Source: Paralvinella palmiformis (taxonomy: Eukaryota > Annelida > Polychaeta > Terebellida > Alvinellidae). Taken from it: 64,000 bases of DNA. The position numbers and the translations under genes were made by a program. Shown here piece by piece: positions 12,990 to 23,134 of this stretch (the first letter of the stretch is position 1; each line of letters begins with the position of its first letter). Location of the stretch: the NCBI GenBank assembly GCA_025642065.1, contig JAODUP010000475.1:306519-370518 (forward strand), given 5' to 3'. The notes under the pieces are model-generated. The model made no database searches and was not told the origin of the DNA. It was given only the letters and a program-made list of their open reading frames with translations.

Positions 12990-13265
12990 TTGAACTTAGA
13001 GCTTATAGAAGAAATCATGTTCCGTGACATGTCCCAAAATGAAGGCGAAACAATGGATAGTTTCCACACAAGACTGCGACAAAGAGCCGTGAGTTGCGAG
13101 TTTCCCGATATGGATCAGGAGATCAGGCACCAGATCTTAAGGAGAGCAAAGCACAAAAAGCATAGAACCTACGCTATAGAGCAACCCGAAAAGAACCTAA
13201 CGGATGTTCTCACGTATGCTCGTGCACTTGAGGTGTCAGCAGACCACACCCAGTATATTGGCTAA
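12990..13265 (+). pseudogene. Ty3/gypsy element 1: Gag C-terminal part
   Basis: Encodes a Gag capsid C-terminal-like segment: FRDMSQNEGETMDSFHTRLR, then EIRHQILRRAK and a charged helix LTDVLTYARALE. This arrangement is usual just upstream of the zinc knuckle in Ty3/gypsy Gag. The Gag N-terminus and a 5' LTR are not seen, so the element is 5'-truncated, close to the (TA)n tract. Confidence 0.7.
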
Positions 13266-13382
13266 GCTGATTCACCAGTGATGGTCTCTGTGAACATGAT
13301 GTCTCGTGGACAATACAAATTAACAAGAGGAGTACAACTCTAGAAGACTCATCGATCAATCAGTCGTCAGACATCAAAAACA

Positions 13383-13727
13383 TGCTACAACTGTGGTGGA
13401 GAATATCCACACAAATTTACATGACCCGCTAAGGGAAAACGCTGTGATAACTTTAACAAGAAGAACCACTTTGCCAAAGTCTGTCGGTCTCCTACGAAAA
13501 AATCAACAAGCATAGTGACCACTGTTGATGATGACTCTGATGATGAGTATGTATCCAGTACATATGATAACACCGCACATAATAAACCAAGAGCTACAGT
13601 ATTTATTACAGGTAGAGAGCACAGTGCTCTAGTCGACTCAGGTGCGTCACTCAATCTCATTGACAGAGCATCATATGAACAATGGGGCAGTACACCACAG
13701 CTCACTCAAACCAAGACTAGACGCTGA
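13383..13727 (+). pseudogene. Ty3/gypsy element 1: zinc knuckle and protease
   Basis: CYNCGGEYPHKF (13383 on) is a CCHC knuckle that ends in a stop where the last Cys should be; a second degenerate knuckle follows (CDNFNKKNHFAKVC). The protease shows the aspartic active-site motif LVDSGASLNLID (about 13629-13664), expected in retropepsins. A stop at 13725-13727 separates it from the next pol segment, which continues in the same frame. Confidence 0.75.
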
Positions 13728-14772
13728 TTGTATGGGTCTACTACACCTATACCACTACTAGGAAAGTTCACAGCTGAGATTCGACATGGTGACAAGAGCA
13801 CAACAGCGGATTTCTATGTTGTCAAAGGTCGTGACTGTTCACTCGTATCATATGAAACATCACTTGCTCTAGGACTCATAAGTCAGTTTTTACACACACT
13901 GACTTCAGAGTCTTCAACAGAAAAGATAATTCAGGAGTTTAGTGAAATTCTGGCAGATAAAACAAGAATAGGTTGTCTGAATGAGAGAAAGATAAAGCTC
14001 AGTATCGATGAGACGATACCAGGAACAGTTCAGCCACACAGGAGGATACCATTTCATTTTCGAAAAACCAGTACTGCTGAATTAAAGCGGTTAACAGCAC
14101 TAGATAGCATTGAACCAGTGACAAATTGTGCAACACCATGGGTGTCCCCTAATCGAGTTGTCCCTAAACCGAAGCAACCAGGTGAGATCAGAATCACAGT
14201 TGACATGAGAGCACCAAACAAGGCAATCCACAGTGAGAGACATATCACACCAACCATAGAAGATACAATTGCAAAGCTCAGTGGATCGACTGTTTTCAGC
14301 AAGGTCGATTTAAATGCTGCAGGTTGAATCACGCTATATTACCACCTTTTCGACGCATAGTGGTCTATTCCGTAACAAAACGCTCAACTCTGGGATTTCA
14401 TGTACCGCAGAAACCTTTCAGGACACCATTGCAGACATTTTGAAGGACATACCAGGTGTGATCAAAGTGAGTGACGACATCCTTGTGTTCGCTCCAAACC
14501 GGATGGAGCACGATAAGACGTTACGAGCTGTGCTACAAACACTAAGACAGAAAGGTCTCATTCTGAACGCCAAGAAATGTGAATTCGGTAAATCACAGAT
14601 CGGATTCTTTGGACATACATTTTCAGACAAAGGACTATCTCCTGATATGAAGAAGGTAGAAGCAGTGGAGATTAGCACCACACCGAGGAACAAGGAAGAG
14701 CTACAGAGCTGGCTTGGTGTGGTCGCCTACCTTGGGAGATTCACAAAACCGCTACGACGACTCATACATTAG
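13728..14772 (+). pseudogene. Ty3/gypsy element 1: reverse transcriptase
   Basis: RT in two pieces. The first (to 14327) holds the segment from IPFHFRKT through ATPWVSPNRVVPKPK, EIRITVDMRAPNKAI and FSKVDLNA. A small deletion and frameshift follow; the second piece (14314-14772) holds ESRYITTFSTHSGLFR, the catalytic VSDDILVF (SDD where YxDD is usual), KKCEFGKSQIGFFGH and the connection block LQSWLGVVAYLGRF. Order and motifs are those of Ty3/gypsy pol. The deletion falls at the conserved turn after the first catalytic Asp, so it cannot be active. Confidence 0.85.
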
Positions 14773-16404
14773 GATACACCATGGAGATGGGAAGATTCAG
14801 AACAATCATCTATGGAGTCTACCAAGAATACTCTATCATCTGACGCTACACTGGCCTACTTCGAGGTAACCAAAGAAACAGTGATATTGGTAGATGCAAG
14901 TCCCACAGGTGTTGGAGCCATACTAGCTCAGAGGACATCAGGACAGCCTGAGATGGAGGAGAGATACTCCTAGTTTGAACGAGAAGCACCTGGGGGTATT
15001 CTGGGCGATAATGCACTTTCATCTATATGTCTATGGAAGCGAATTCAAGGTCATAACGGATCATCACCCATTAGAACCGCTTTTCAATAAAGCATTGTCT
15101 AACCCTCCAACAAAGATCGAGAGATGGATTCTGAGGCTACAGGCGTACCACTTCATAGTTGATTATAGACCCGGGAAACAGAATCCAGCAGATTATCTCT
15201 CACGACATCCGCTACATCCTGGTGTTAAGATCAGCCGAGAGGAATCCTTCACAGAAGAGTATTTCAACTTTGTGGTAGATGGTGCCATACCCAAAACACT
15301 TACTGTGGAAGAAATTCTCGCAGCTACAGAAGCAGATGTTGATATACAGTTGTGCTGTAAGTTGATCGAGACAGGAAGATGGCATGAGCATCTGATTTAC
15401 GCCAAGTCACTTGGGATGAACACCTTTGAGTCACTGATAGCACTATTCAAGGTACGAGACAACCTGACGGTAACCAGGGATGGCATGCTTCTCAAAGACA
15501 CTCGTATAGTCATCCCAAGTTTTCTAGATCATCAAGGCATAACTAAGACTAAAGCCCTACTTCGTGAAAAGGTATGGTTCTCTGGGATGGACCAACTAGT
15601 TGAGAAGAAAGTCAGCTCCTGCGTCGTTTGTCAAGCTGCAGTCGTGGATACACACAAGGAGCCACTTCGCATGTCAGAGTTACCAAGAGCACCATGGGGT
15701 GTGGTTTCCGTGGATTTCGCAAAACTAGACGTAGGACAATATCTCATAGTTGTTATCGACGACTACTATAGGTACCCAGTAGTTGAAGTTTTCAAGTCTA
15801 CTTCTGCCACATGTGTAATGCCCAAACTGGACCGGATGTTCTCAATGTTCGGCATCCCGGAATTGGTAAATCAGATAATGGACCCCCGTTCAACAGTGAA
15901 CAGTTCAAACAGTTCTCGGAGTATCTTAGGTTTCACCACAGGCGTATTACACCATACTGGCCTAGAACAAATGGCGAAGCAGAGCGCTTTATGCGTACAC
16001 TGAAGAAACATCTGCGCACCACTGGAAAGCCACTAAAGCAAGAACTCTACAAATTCATCCGTGACTACAGAGTCACACCTCACACGTCTACAAAGAGTAC
16101 ACCAGTAACAGCACTCTTTGGTCGAGCCATCAGAGTTCGGCTACCTGAAGTGGTAGTTACCCCCAGTAACGACGAGATTATTAGAACACACGACAAAACA
16201 GCCAAGATGCGTATGAAGAGATATAACAAGGATCAAGGAAAATCCCTATTGGATATCGGTGACCATGTCATGGTTAAGCGCCGTGGATACATTGGAAAGT
16301 ATACCGCACCCTATGATAGTGATCCATACACAATAACACAGCGGAAAGGAAATATGGTGTCGGCAGAGCGTGCGTCTGATGGACATACTGTGATCAGGAG
16401 TTGA
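14773..16404 (+). pseudogene. Ty3/gypsy element 1: RNase H and integrase
   Basis: RNase H: ILVDASPTGVGAILAQ (about 14886-14931), a stop near 14971, then LGVFWAIMHFHLYVYGSEF, VITDHHPL and PGKQNPADYLSRHP. Integrase: zinc-binding HHCC region ending SCVVCQA (about 15622), core with VVSVDFAKL and VVIDDYYRYPVVEVF, then after a frameshift near 15870 SDNGPPFNSEQF and TNGEAERFMRTL, giving the D,D,E triad. The last part (VTPHTSTKSTPVTALFGR, then HVMVKRRGYIGKYTAPYD) is the usual integrase C-terminus. Confidence 0.85.
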
Positions 16405-16625
16405 AAGCTCTGAGATCACAACCAAATATGGATGAGGAACCTAGTCAGCCACTGCAGCTGGATTCTGGCCAGATTGTTCCCCTTGACAATGACACTGCTG
16501 AACCAGTCTCTAACACTCCTACCAAACTGGTACAGTCACATCACACGCTCATGAAGGAAGTCCACACACCCAGGCTAAGTCGTGAAAGAAAACCACCATC
16601 ATATCTGAAAGACTTTGCGACTTAA
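16401..16625 (+). pseudogene. Ty3/gypsy element 1: pol C-terminal tail
   Basis: Short tail overlapping the integrase stop by four bases in another frame. Contains the RERKPPSYLKDF ending that is usual at the C-terminus of this group of Ty3/gypsy polyproteins. The overlap indicates a frameshift rather than a separate gene. Confidence 0.6.
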
Positions 16626-16873
16626 ATAGTCTGGTAGAATATAAATTGATGAACATTGAACTTACCTGATTGAAGATCATGGAATTGATCCTATGTTACA
16701 TTTTGTTGTTTGACTAGTTATTACGTTGCATATTTCAAAAGGTGTGTGATATTATAAGCATTATTTGGTTTTTCTAAAGAATTAAACTTAAAGTTAAGCA
16801 CAACGTTGAACTTACTCATAAACTGATTATATGTTTAGATTATCAAATTACATAATTGCTGTATCGTGTTCAT

Positions 16874-17197
16874 TTAAAAGGGAGAGATGTAATATCCCGA
16901 TGCATTATTACTTGTACCAGACGGTGAATAAAATCAGTGTTACATCCGGCTATGTAATTGATTCATAAATGTGCGCTACACCTCTGGATGATTTAGACTT
17001 ATAGCTTATCTCAGGTATGATATTTAGAAAGATTTTAAAAAACATATAAAAATATTGTCCTGTACAGTAAGTACTACAAAAGCCTGTTACTTTATGACTA
17101 TATCATCAGATTTAGTTATCGTTTAATAATTGAAATAAGATAAACACGTATATCTAATCGCAATGTTTAATTATTGTATTTCCGTGTTATATGTTTA

Positions 17198-17200
<3 letters not shown>
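16874..17200 (+). mobile_element. polypurine tract and putative 3' LTR start of Ty3/gypsy element 1
   Basis: AAAAGGGAGAGA (about 16876-16887) is a plausible polypurine tract, followed at 16888 by TGTAATATCCC, a typical TG-starting LTR end. An AATAAA lies at about 16927. The 3' limit of the LTR cannot be set because no second LTR copy is present upstream of the Gag remnant. Confidence 0.5.

Positions 17201-17270
<70 letters not shown>
17201..17270. repeat. (AT)n microsatellite
   Basis: 70 bases of alternating AT with one AAT interruption near 17243. Confidence 0.95.
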
Positions 17271-17548
17271 TAGCTAGTTGTTTTACAATATCTGTTTAAT
17301 ATGTGTATTTATTTCAGATTCAACAGTATCTTATTACCCCATCAGTGCATAAATAACATCTGGTTTTAGTGTGTGTTTATGAATGCTGCCACCTATGGAA
17401 TATAAATAGAATAATACCAAAGACTGTTTATCGTGCAGATATATAATATTAATATATCTTTTTGTTTCGGAAATATACATTCCATACACATGATACAATG
17501 TAGAAACTGCGAAAAAAACGGCTGTGACACACCAAGCATACATACACG

Positions 17549-17552
17549 CACT

Positions 17553-17580
<28 letters not shown>
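17549..17580. repeat. (CA)n microsatellite
   Basis: CACACA repeat of about 30 bases preceded by imperfect CA-rich sequence. Seen directly. Confidence 0.9.
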
Positions 17581-17584
<4 letters not shown>

Positions 17585-17702
17585 CGATGAAATAAGCTAC
17601 ACAAGGGTTCTTTTATCAAACTATTGTCGGACTCGTATAAACGAGTTCTAAAACTGAATATACTTTTACGTAGCAAGACTCCAAATGGGTCAATATTGTT
17701 AT

Positions 17703-19584
17703 TTACATAAATGGCTGATATGCTGACACCTCTTTTAACACCAAACAATTTACGATAAATGATTGATTGTCTATATCTACACCATAGGTGACTGCCATAC
17801 GCAGTGCTGAAGAAGACTTAAAAAGCTTAGTTTTTACCTCATCAGAACATTTGTGGAGTCTACTAATTAACATATTCCCTGTAGCATACAAGCGTTTTAC
17901 ATATCTCATAACGTCTTCTTCATCATCAAGTTTGTCATGAACAATCATTCCTAGACATTTGTTGCTAGATACACATGAGAGAGGCTCATTGTTCAACATG
18001 ATCTCTAGGACATATAAACTCGATAATTTCTTCGGTTTAAAACACATGCATTTGGTTTTATTCTCATTAAATTTAACATAATTACTTTGAGCAAAGTTAA
18101 CACACATACCAAGCAATTTGTGTAGTGCAGATGGTGAAGGGGCAATAATACAAGTGTCTTCAGCATACATAATATGATTATAAATAACACCATTCATACT
18201 ACAACCAATCTTGCTGTTATTAAGACAAACACTAAGATCATCCATATAGCTATTAAATAATATTGGGGATACCTTGGCGTACTCCATTGGAGACAGTAAA
18301 CAATTGTGAATATAAATGACCTCATCGAACACAACAAGTATATTTGCATTACCAAAAAACTAACAGGCAAATTAACATGACATCAATACCACGATGAATG
18401 AGTTTAAAAAACAAGCACCAATGGTTAATGCGGTCAAATGCCTTGGACGCATCAAGATAGCAAACATACACTGGATTAGAACGTGAATTATAATACTCTA
18501 TAACTTGCTTTAGTGAGAATACACACATATCAGAACCATGTGTGCTTTTAAAATCAAACTGATTACAAACAGTTCCCAATTTGTCGTGTAATCTATCTAA
18601 CAAAATTAGTTCAATTATCTTCGATACCGTAACAGGTCTATAATTGTCTTTATCCATAACAAGACCCTTCTTATTTTTAATTATACGTATACTAATTGTT
18701 TTCATCAACGTAGGTGGTAAATATCCATGGGAAAACATTGCATTAAAAATCATACAGAGTATACAGAATAATCTAGGATCAGCATATTTGCAATTGTGTC
18801 TCTGATTTCTGAAACACTAAACTTATGAAAAGATCCAGAAGTATTATCAATACATTTAGTAACACTATTGACATCAAACATATACTTTGTATCACCATTA
18901 GAGTTGAGTAGGTCAGAATAGTGGTCATGCCACATTTTTGTTATATTACATTCACCACTAACCCATTGATAGTCGATGCCAAAACATTACTATTGATACG
19001 ATTCATTTTAGAAACATCTTTCCAGAAACTGATATCATCCCTTTTAAGTAACTTATTCGTAAGAGCATCAGCTCTCACTCGATCATCATTTGATTTACAA
19101 AATCGTAAACACTGCTTAAATCTGGCCCAAGCACGTTTCATTAAATCACATAAAGGGCCGAACCTTGGCTTAGAATTACACTGCCATAAAAGGAAGGCAT
19201 CTCTGGCTTCTGAATAAGCCTCTTTAACATATTCATTCCATCCTGGAACAGTATGATATGTTTTACTAGTTCGAATATCAGATAGCAAATATTTACTGAA
19301 ATCGGATAAGGCATTGATAATATTCATGTAAATTTTATCAATAGACGACCTATGTTCATTGTCACAGCAAGATACATAAGTGGATCGTAATAATATACCA
19401 GCTTAGAAATTGACTTAGCGGAATTGTTATTGCATGAAGCAATTGCCTCATCATTTGGGACTGACCAGTCTATATGAGATTTAGACTGGGTATCCTGATG
19501 ACCTGCAATTACATGCAAACAATTACAATCTAATTGAACAACAATAGGCAAATGATGACACAAAATCATGTATAATAGCAACAT
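17703..19584 (-). pseudogene. LINE ORF2 remnant (endonuclease tail, linker, RT)
   Basis: Read right to left. The endonuclease C-terminus DHLPIVVQL-like block lies at 19584-19324, the linker VPGWNEYVKEAYSEARDAFLLW at 19327-18941, and the RT at 18753-17703 with NYRPVTVSKIIELIL, VYVCYLDASKAFDRINH, a broken GVRQG block near 18280, LFNSYMDDLSVCLNNS, and MYAEDTCIIAPS. The last carries Glu where the second catalytic Asp of YADD is expected. The thumb region KCMCFKPKK and SNKCLGMIVHD follows. Several frameshifts are present. It belongs with the ORF1 remnant just upstream (20832-19591). Confidence 0.8.
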
Positions 19585-19590
19585 TAGAAA

Positions 19591-20832
19591 TTATGCAACT
19601 TGTGATGAAGTACATCTAGGCATTAGTCGGGTGACAAAAATACCAGTACAATTTCTATTATGTTGACCAGTCCCGTTAACTTGTCTCCTATGTTGAGCAG
19701 CTTTCAGTCGTGAGTCATTGCCACTGCCATATACTACACCATTGAAACTATTTCTCCCAATGTTACCGTGATTACCAACATTATGGTTACGCCTTGATAC
19801 CCTGACATGTGGGGCTCCTGCCTGTAGAGTTTCACTATATGATGCATGTACGTGTCCAGTCCCAGACACAGGCTGTACTTTCATCCCTCGTTTGCTATGT
19901 TTTGTGCTGGTGAACACGCGTGATGTAAATGTCTGTGCCTCTTGTTGCATCTTTTTCCGCTTATCACCAACATCCTGTTGCTCCGTGAGATGTAGCTGTA
20001 CACTGACAGACTTTGTGCTCGAATCTGATAACGATCCGTCACTGCCGTCAGTGGCATCACAGCCATTATCAGAATCAGCAGATTCGTCATTCCTGTCCTA
20101 ATTACCTGCGAGTAGGTCTATTTTAGGATCCCACTCATCTGCACCAGGTTCCTTCTGGTCTACGCCCTTCTCATCTGCAGTGCATTCTGAAGGTTTGGTT
20201 TATATAGCGCCAGATTTCACCAAATTCACCAATTCGAGCTGACTGTTAGTGACATACAGAATCTGCGACTTCGTGGACTCGATTTCCTGTATCACTTTAA
20301 AACTGTCCGGGCTGTCCATTTTGAGTGGTGGGAGTTCTGAAAGATTGCGAGCCACAAAGATTGGGACATTCGTTACCTCCATCTCCAAGAAAATCTTTAC
20401 AATACCCGACATACTGATCTTTGATTTATTAGCACCTTTACGAAACACCTGTCTACTCTTGGTGGGTACACTGTTGTAATGCAGTGGCTTTGCAGCAACA
20501 ATCACATCAACATTATAAAGGTCGGCACATGGTGGCACGAGAGCATCAACTGGCAACTGCTCGACCTTGTTTTGAATAAAACATAACACTTCATTCACTA
20601 CTATGTTAACAGGCAACTTTACGACCAATCCTGTGTCGCCCTTACTAGCAGTTACAACATCAAAGGGGATCGACAACGTGTCTTGTATATACTGTACCTT
20701 GTCAATGCCTTGATCTACAGGGATAGTTTGTCCTGAGGCTTGAGCAGCAGAACCTGGAACTTCATTTTGTAATACCATGGAGTTGGTTGCTTTTATACAA
20801 CAAAAGAATCTAGGGAGTAGGACCCCAAACAA
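19591..20832 (-). pseudogene. LINE ORF1 remnant
   Basis: Upstream of the RT remnant on the same strand. The 20832-20200 piece contains VVNEVLCFIQNKVEQLPVDA and NVPIFVARNLSELPPL, a pattern I associate with ORF1 of metazoan CR1-group LINEs; the 19950-19591 piece ends with GIFVTRLMPRCTSSQVA, resembling the RRM-like C-terminal block of such ORF1 proteins. The ORF1 remnant runs to within about seven bases of the endonuclease tail at 19584, so most of the endonuclease (several hundred bases) has been deleted between them. Confidence 0.55.
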
Positions 20833-20834
20833 TG

Positions 20835-21323
20835 CTATCCAATCATACCGATGAAGTGTTCTCCGGGTTGCACAACAAATTTCGCTTTGATGGGAAAGAC
20901 ACTCAGCGACATAATTGAAGTGTCACATTTGCACCAGTTGTACTGTTTCTTACCACACTTGAAACTATTCATTGTCAGTGTGCATAATAAGACGCCCTTA
21001 TAGTGTTCTTGGAATAGCTGAATCCAAGTGTTCCAATTCTCACTATATACAAGAGCATCACAATACTCTCTTCCAGTTGCGCATGAACATGAATCTAATA
21101 TAATGTTGTCAGGATACTGTACAGCTAAAGCATCCTTCAACTTCCTTCTACATGCGGATTCATGCTTGGCTGTGCTGCTAACGTCAGGAATAAAATTCCA
21201 TAAAATGCAGTCCACACCCTTTTCCTTCAGCCATTGGGCTTCGCCACAATCGAGATTCATGTTAACAGAGTGGCCACGTCGTATAAATCTGGCAATATTA
21301 TATATTGAATATAAATGCTCCAA
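20835..21323 (-). CDS. unrecognised 162-residue open frame upstream of LINE ORF1
   Basis: Open frame directly upstream of, and in another frame from, the ORF1-like sequence. It is Cys-rich (about ten Cys), with DCGEAQWLKEKGVDCILWNF, SCSCATGREYCDALVYSENW and a CGKKQYNWCKC cluster. The WNTWIQLFQEHYKG...KKQYNW stretch is faintly like endonuclease-RT linkers of LINEs, so it may be a second LINE scrap rather than a gene. Function not assigned. Confidence 0.3.
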   Translation of the reverse strand: MEHLYSIYNIARFIRRGHSVNMNLDCGEAQWLKEKGVDCILWNFIPDVSSTAKHESACRRKLKDALAVQYPDNIILDSCSCATGREYCDALVYSENWNTWIQLFQEHYKGVLLCTLTMNSFKCGKKQYNWCKCDTSIMSLSVFPIKAKFVVQPGEHFIGMIG

Positions 21324-21329
21324 TCGAGT

Positions 21330-21860
21330 AATGACGGAGCTGGAGCAAACCTTAATTATCGCCCACTTCGAAGCTCTACTAAAACTATTGATTACAATTA
21401 TCCGTCAAGACGTTAACGTATCAAATAAATACAGTGATGTGGAAAGATTTAAATTACTTGAATACTAATTGTAGAATCAATGATATCCACTTCACTGAAA
21501 CGGAATTCATGAACCAGACATAGATAAACCTATCTAAAATGCTATTCCAACTATCTTTTATGTAAAATACAGATAATGAGCTCGATCTGGGTGCTTGACG
21601 AGGATCTTTATCCATTTCGCCGGCCAAGAGACCTTGCCAATTAATTTTAGCAGGCTTTTACAATTTGGGTCACCGCCCAGAACAATGGAAGCGGGGCTTC
21701 ATGGTTTTCAATGTGGGCTGGATTCTTGTTCTGAAGATATCTGGTTGAACAACGATCTACTGCGTAATACAGTTGGAATTCAGATAGGAAAATACTTCTG
21801 GTAATAGATTAGTTTCTTGTTGTTCAGCATATTCCGTTATTAAATGTTTTTAAAATCAGC
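21330..21860. other. non-coding sequence, no gene seen
   Basis: No recognisable domain on either strand. A 19-base direct repeat (TTTTAAAATCAGCTCATGA) occurs at 21849-21867 and again at 22131-22149, bracketing the RT fragment of the inverted duplication. Confidence 0.4.
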
Positions 21861-21864
21861 TCAT

Positions 21865-22842
21865 GATTTTGACAACATAATATGACCCAAATATTTGACT
21901 TGATTTTAGAAACTGACATTTTGCCGAATTTAGCTTCAGACCAAACTCCTTCAGGCGTAGAAATATATTTTTTAAGCTTTTTAGGTGTTCTTCGCGCGAA
22001 GAATGGAACGAAATATCATCTAAGTATATCAAACAATGTTCTATATTTTCCATGCTACGGCTCATCAACCTCTGGAAACTATCAGGACTGTTACAAAGTC
22101 CAAAAGGCGACAGACAGGGTTTGTTTACATTTTAAAATCAGCTCATGATTCGCGTTAATTCGCGAGAAATAATACGCAAATGCAATATATCAATGCCGAA
22201 GTATTGCTCTATCAATCAATACTTTTGTGCTACACAAAAGTGTCTCCAATTTGATGAGTATTTTCAATTCAAATAGCACACCCGTTTGTTTATTAGAATT
22301 ATGCCATCTATGCAAGCGCATTATCACTGACGTGCGCATGCGCCAACTGCTAGACACTGTTACACGGAAAATGATCACAAATAAAATAAATCGTTAAAGA
22401 TATCTCTGAATTGTCCTGGTAAAATGATAGTATTACAACTGTCTTGTCAATTTTCGATATTATTATAAATGGCCAAAGATGTGTATTGAAGAAACACTAT
22501 GGGAAAGTCAGCGCCTATACATAAACTTTCGCTACTAATACGGCAATCCGCTTGTACACGGGAAATGTGTTCTGCGAACTACCACATAGAACTTCCAATT
22601 TAATCTATTTTGTTTACTAAATCAGTCTCCTTCGAATAGAAATATACCAAATATCACCCTATCTTTCATTTTGCTTAACTGACTGTTGGAATCATGAAGT
22701 ATTATCACCGGCAATGATCGTTAAAATATCTCGCGTACACACTGAACGGGAACGGGAATCCAGACTCTGCGATTAACACGACCCGATTATAGTAGTTCTA
22801 AATTCTGTCTCCAGATGTTACTAGCTTAATTGGCAATGTCTA
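21865..22842 (-). repeat. left arm of a ~975-bp inverted duplication (partner 48978-49949)
   Basis: Reverse complement of 48978-49949 with only a few differences seen by eye over nearly 1 kb. The arm contains a Ty3/gypsy RT fragment on the - strand (about 22130-21865: LIYLDDISFHSS and KLNSAKCQFLKSS) plus about 680 bases of non-coding sequence joined to it. The same RT/non-coding junction exists in both copies, so the joined unit was copied as a whole. Near-identity suggests a recent event. Confidence 0.9.
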
Positions 22843-23134
22843 TTGTGAAGAAATGTTCGAAGCAAAGAAGAACGATCTGTGTACAAAATACATGTCTTGT
22901 GATATTGAACTCGTTGTTTTCAATGACAAGTAAAAAGTTGTAAAATCCAAAATAAAGACCAAACATGTAGAACATAATTGATTATACGAGGAGGCGCAGT
23001 TGCCTAAAAGTTACATATTTAACCGTCTATGTCCACTGTCGAAGTGCGCTGATTATGGCGATAGCATAACATAATATAATGTAATATTGTACAATATATT
23101 ATACAATATATGTAATTCATAAATGACTTTGTTA
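22843..23134. other. AT-rich non-coding sequence with a palindrome
   Basis: No gene seen. An AT palindrome built from TAATATTGTACAATATATTA-like sequence lies near 23082-23110, in the 3' flank of the LINE to the right. Confidence 0.4.

Noticed and set aside
17449..17748. 99-codon - strand frame over the (CA)n tract
   Set aside because: It is mostly translated CVCVCV repeat plus the decayed end of the LINE.
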